Assembly: GCA_017654935.2 (NCBI GenBank)
Contig: CM065706.1
Location: forward strand, 5,269,469-5,333,468
Reading direction: 5' to 3'
From: Phymorhynchus buccinoides
Lineage: Eukaryota; Mollusca; Gastropoda; Neogastropoda; Raphitomidae
Length of the DNA: 64,000 nucleotides
This document shows positions 62,153-64,000 of the stretch, piece after piece. Numbering within the stretch: position 1 is the stretch's first letter; every line of letters begins with the position of its first letter. The position numbers were made by a program, and so were the translations under genes. The notes below the pieces were generated by a model. It made no database searches. It was not told the DNA's origin and saw only the letters and a list, made by a program, of their open reading frames with translations.

Positions 62153-62528
62153 GCCAATTTAAAACTTGCTACTGAGTAAAGCAGTATGAAACAAAAACAT
62201 GTTCCATTCAGTCATAAACACACAGAGATCAATCAATAATGGGTTCAAACGAATGATAAATCACACCTGTAGATGGGTTGAAATTCTTTTATTCAGACTT
62301 ATTTTGATAAAAATGTTTGATACAACATGTGACTCAGACATTCCCCAGAGTAGCGTTTGGTAAAGTAGGTAGGATGGGGGTGAAAATACAATGTAGAAGC
62401 ATGTGCATCTGTTGAATCAACCTGTGTTGCTGGGGATTTTAAATTGTGATATACATTGTCCATTTCATGAATTGGGCAAACAAATGTGCCCATTTCATGA
62501 AATAGGCAATTTCACGAATTGGGCGTAA
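61350..62528. mobile_element. Element with TGTTACGCCCAAT ends and amplified left end
   Basis: The left end TGTTACGCCCAATATGTGAA is mirrored by the right end (TTCACGAATTGGGCGTAACA). CCCATTTCATGAAAT motifs recur at both sides (also 62458-62505). The left end appears to have been tandemly amplified, giving the array. No clear target duplication and no ORF. Confidence 0.65.
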
Positions 62529-62584
62529 CAGATACATAATAATCGAAGGCATCAAAGTCATGGCAAACACAGTTTGAACAAATA

Positions 62585-62700
62585 CAGTGGAACCTCCCTT
62601 ATCAGACCTTCCAAAATGAGGTCTTACAAGGGAGGGGTCTTATAGGGAGGTAATTTTAATACTTACAAAGAAGGGCATTATTGTCTCAGAGAAGGGAGAG
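62585..62700. mobile_element. CAGTGGAACCTCCC MITE, truncated copy
   Basis: Left end CAGTGGAACCTCCCTTATCA after TA. The right end is missing after the AGAAGGGAGAGGGAGT segment. Confidence 0.7.
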
Positions 62701-62770
62701 GGAGTAAATGCTACAAGAATATGCATTCGTCGTCAGTATTTCAACACATAGCCGTTAACAAAAATCACAC

Positions 62771-63088
<318 letters not shown>

Positions 63089-63116
63089 CGCTTTTGAAAC
63101 TAGCAGGTCACCATAA

Positions 63117-63349
63117 CGATGGCTTAGAGTCAAAACGGACTATCTTTAGATAATCCATTGACTTATTATTGATGTTATTGTAAAAACTAAGAACTTGTAT
63201 TAAAAAAGTCTGGAAATAATATAAAATGGGGATTATGCTTTCTATATTTCTGCAGTCTTTTTGTGACACAAGTTATTAGTTTTCTCAATAAGTTCAATAA
63301 TACGTCAATGGACTATCTAAAGATAGTCCGTTTTGACTCTAAGCCATCG
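63117..63349. mobile_element. Foldback MITE with 46-bp arms
   Basis: 63117-63162 and 63304-63349 are reverse complements with one mismatch (GATGGCTTAGAGTCAAAACG...). AT-rich 141-bp centre. Confidence 0.9.
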
Positions 63350-63733
63350 ACTGATTAATGTTATGTTGCAATAGCATGCAAGAGCAGACACGAAGGCTTA
63401 AGCTCTCAAAGTAGTCTCAAAAGAGTGATGTCCACCATTGCACAGTCTAATTATTGCATTACATTATTAACGTGCTATACGTGTTCTCTCTTCCTGCAAC
63501 TTGTTCACACAGCTTGTTCTTTGTGCTTTTTCCAGATCAATATTATCACAAATTCCTCAAATTTCAACCCCATACGTCAAAATTGGTTCAATCTGAGTTC
63601 CCAAGAGTTCCCAAAATAATTATGCTTGAATCGATGGCATTAAGTTTACGTAAACGTTTTTTTAAAAATTAAATAACCTCATTTCTCCCTTTTCTAAAAT
63701 ATTCTGCTACTGCTTTTTCAAACTTAACTTTGT

Positions 63734-63910
63734 TGTGGTTTAAGCAAATCTTTATTCATTTGAAAACGATCAAACAGAAAGACAGTTAGAGCAACAACTT
63801 TGTTGTAAAGAGCATTCCTAAATATTTATAGGAGTTGGTTATTTTGGTTTAAGCAAATCTTTATTCTTTTGAAAACAATCAAACAGAAAGACAGTTAGAG
63901 CAACAACAAG
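63734..63910. repeat. Direct duplication of about 67 bp
   Basis: GGTTTAAGCAAATCTTTATT through AGACAGTTAGAGCAACAAC at about 63737 and 63846. The AGAGCAACAACAAGC end resembles 20178-20195. No gene in 63350-64000. Confidence 0.75.
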
Positions 63911-64000
63911 CTTGAAGCCTATACCGTGCTTCTTAAATCAACATCATAGTTGCACAATTGATTGAACAGAGGGCGACTGCATTTAAACCAAGTAATATAA

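Overview
This is animal genomic DNA. It has GT-AG introns and a ribosomal protein gene that reads as typical metazoan. It is also saturated with microsatellites and miniature transposons. Residue choices in the ribosomal protein and the repeat content (very long CT/GA tracts, many TTAA-flanked elements) suggest a mollusc, probably a gastropod; that is inference. No rRNA, tRNA, CRISPR or prokaryotic feature is visible.

The one gene I can identify firmly is RPLP0 (60S acidic ribosomal protein P0, + strand). It runs from an inferred 5'TOP start near 23574 to a polyadenylation signal at 52099-52104. Nine coding exons with matching splice phases (25135-25188, 33058-33157, 39507-39582, 40925-41012, 43851-43997, 45724-45832, 48410-48486, 49579-49719, 51821-51976) encode 315 residues and end in the conserved P-stalk tail. 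A 948-nt message is spread over about 27 kb because the introns are packed with transposons and tandem repeats. Two exons have been partly copied within the introns.

A second gene on the - strand (19660 down to about 15322, four exons) encodes a protein of about 263 residues with an N-myristoylation start (MGSSSSK). I do not recognise its function. At the left edge (about 3177 to 1958, - strand) lies a broken domesticated-transposase-like gene with a BED-type zinc finger and a hAT-like core. An unassigned open frame that could be a terminal exon sits at 879-1190.

The rest is mobile DNA. A CR1/L2-like LINE (about 26650-32590, +) is split by two non-autonomous DNA elements. Each has terminal inverted repeats, a short target duplication and its own set of repeated short motifs (iterons). 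They are the most unusual objects here. A third element of similar style (61350-62528) has a 103-bp tandem array. Other families are TTAA-flanked piggyBac-like MITEs (at least seven families), a poly-C foldback family with 8-bp duplications, a family with 6-bp duplications and CAGACCTGTTTACC ends, TA-flanked pogo/mariner-type elements (one with a transposase start), SINE-like repeats, a second LINE fragment (- strand, 21960-22860) and a U2 snRNA 5' fragment. Several are nested three or four deep, so their relative ages can be read from the sequence.
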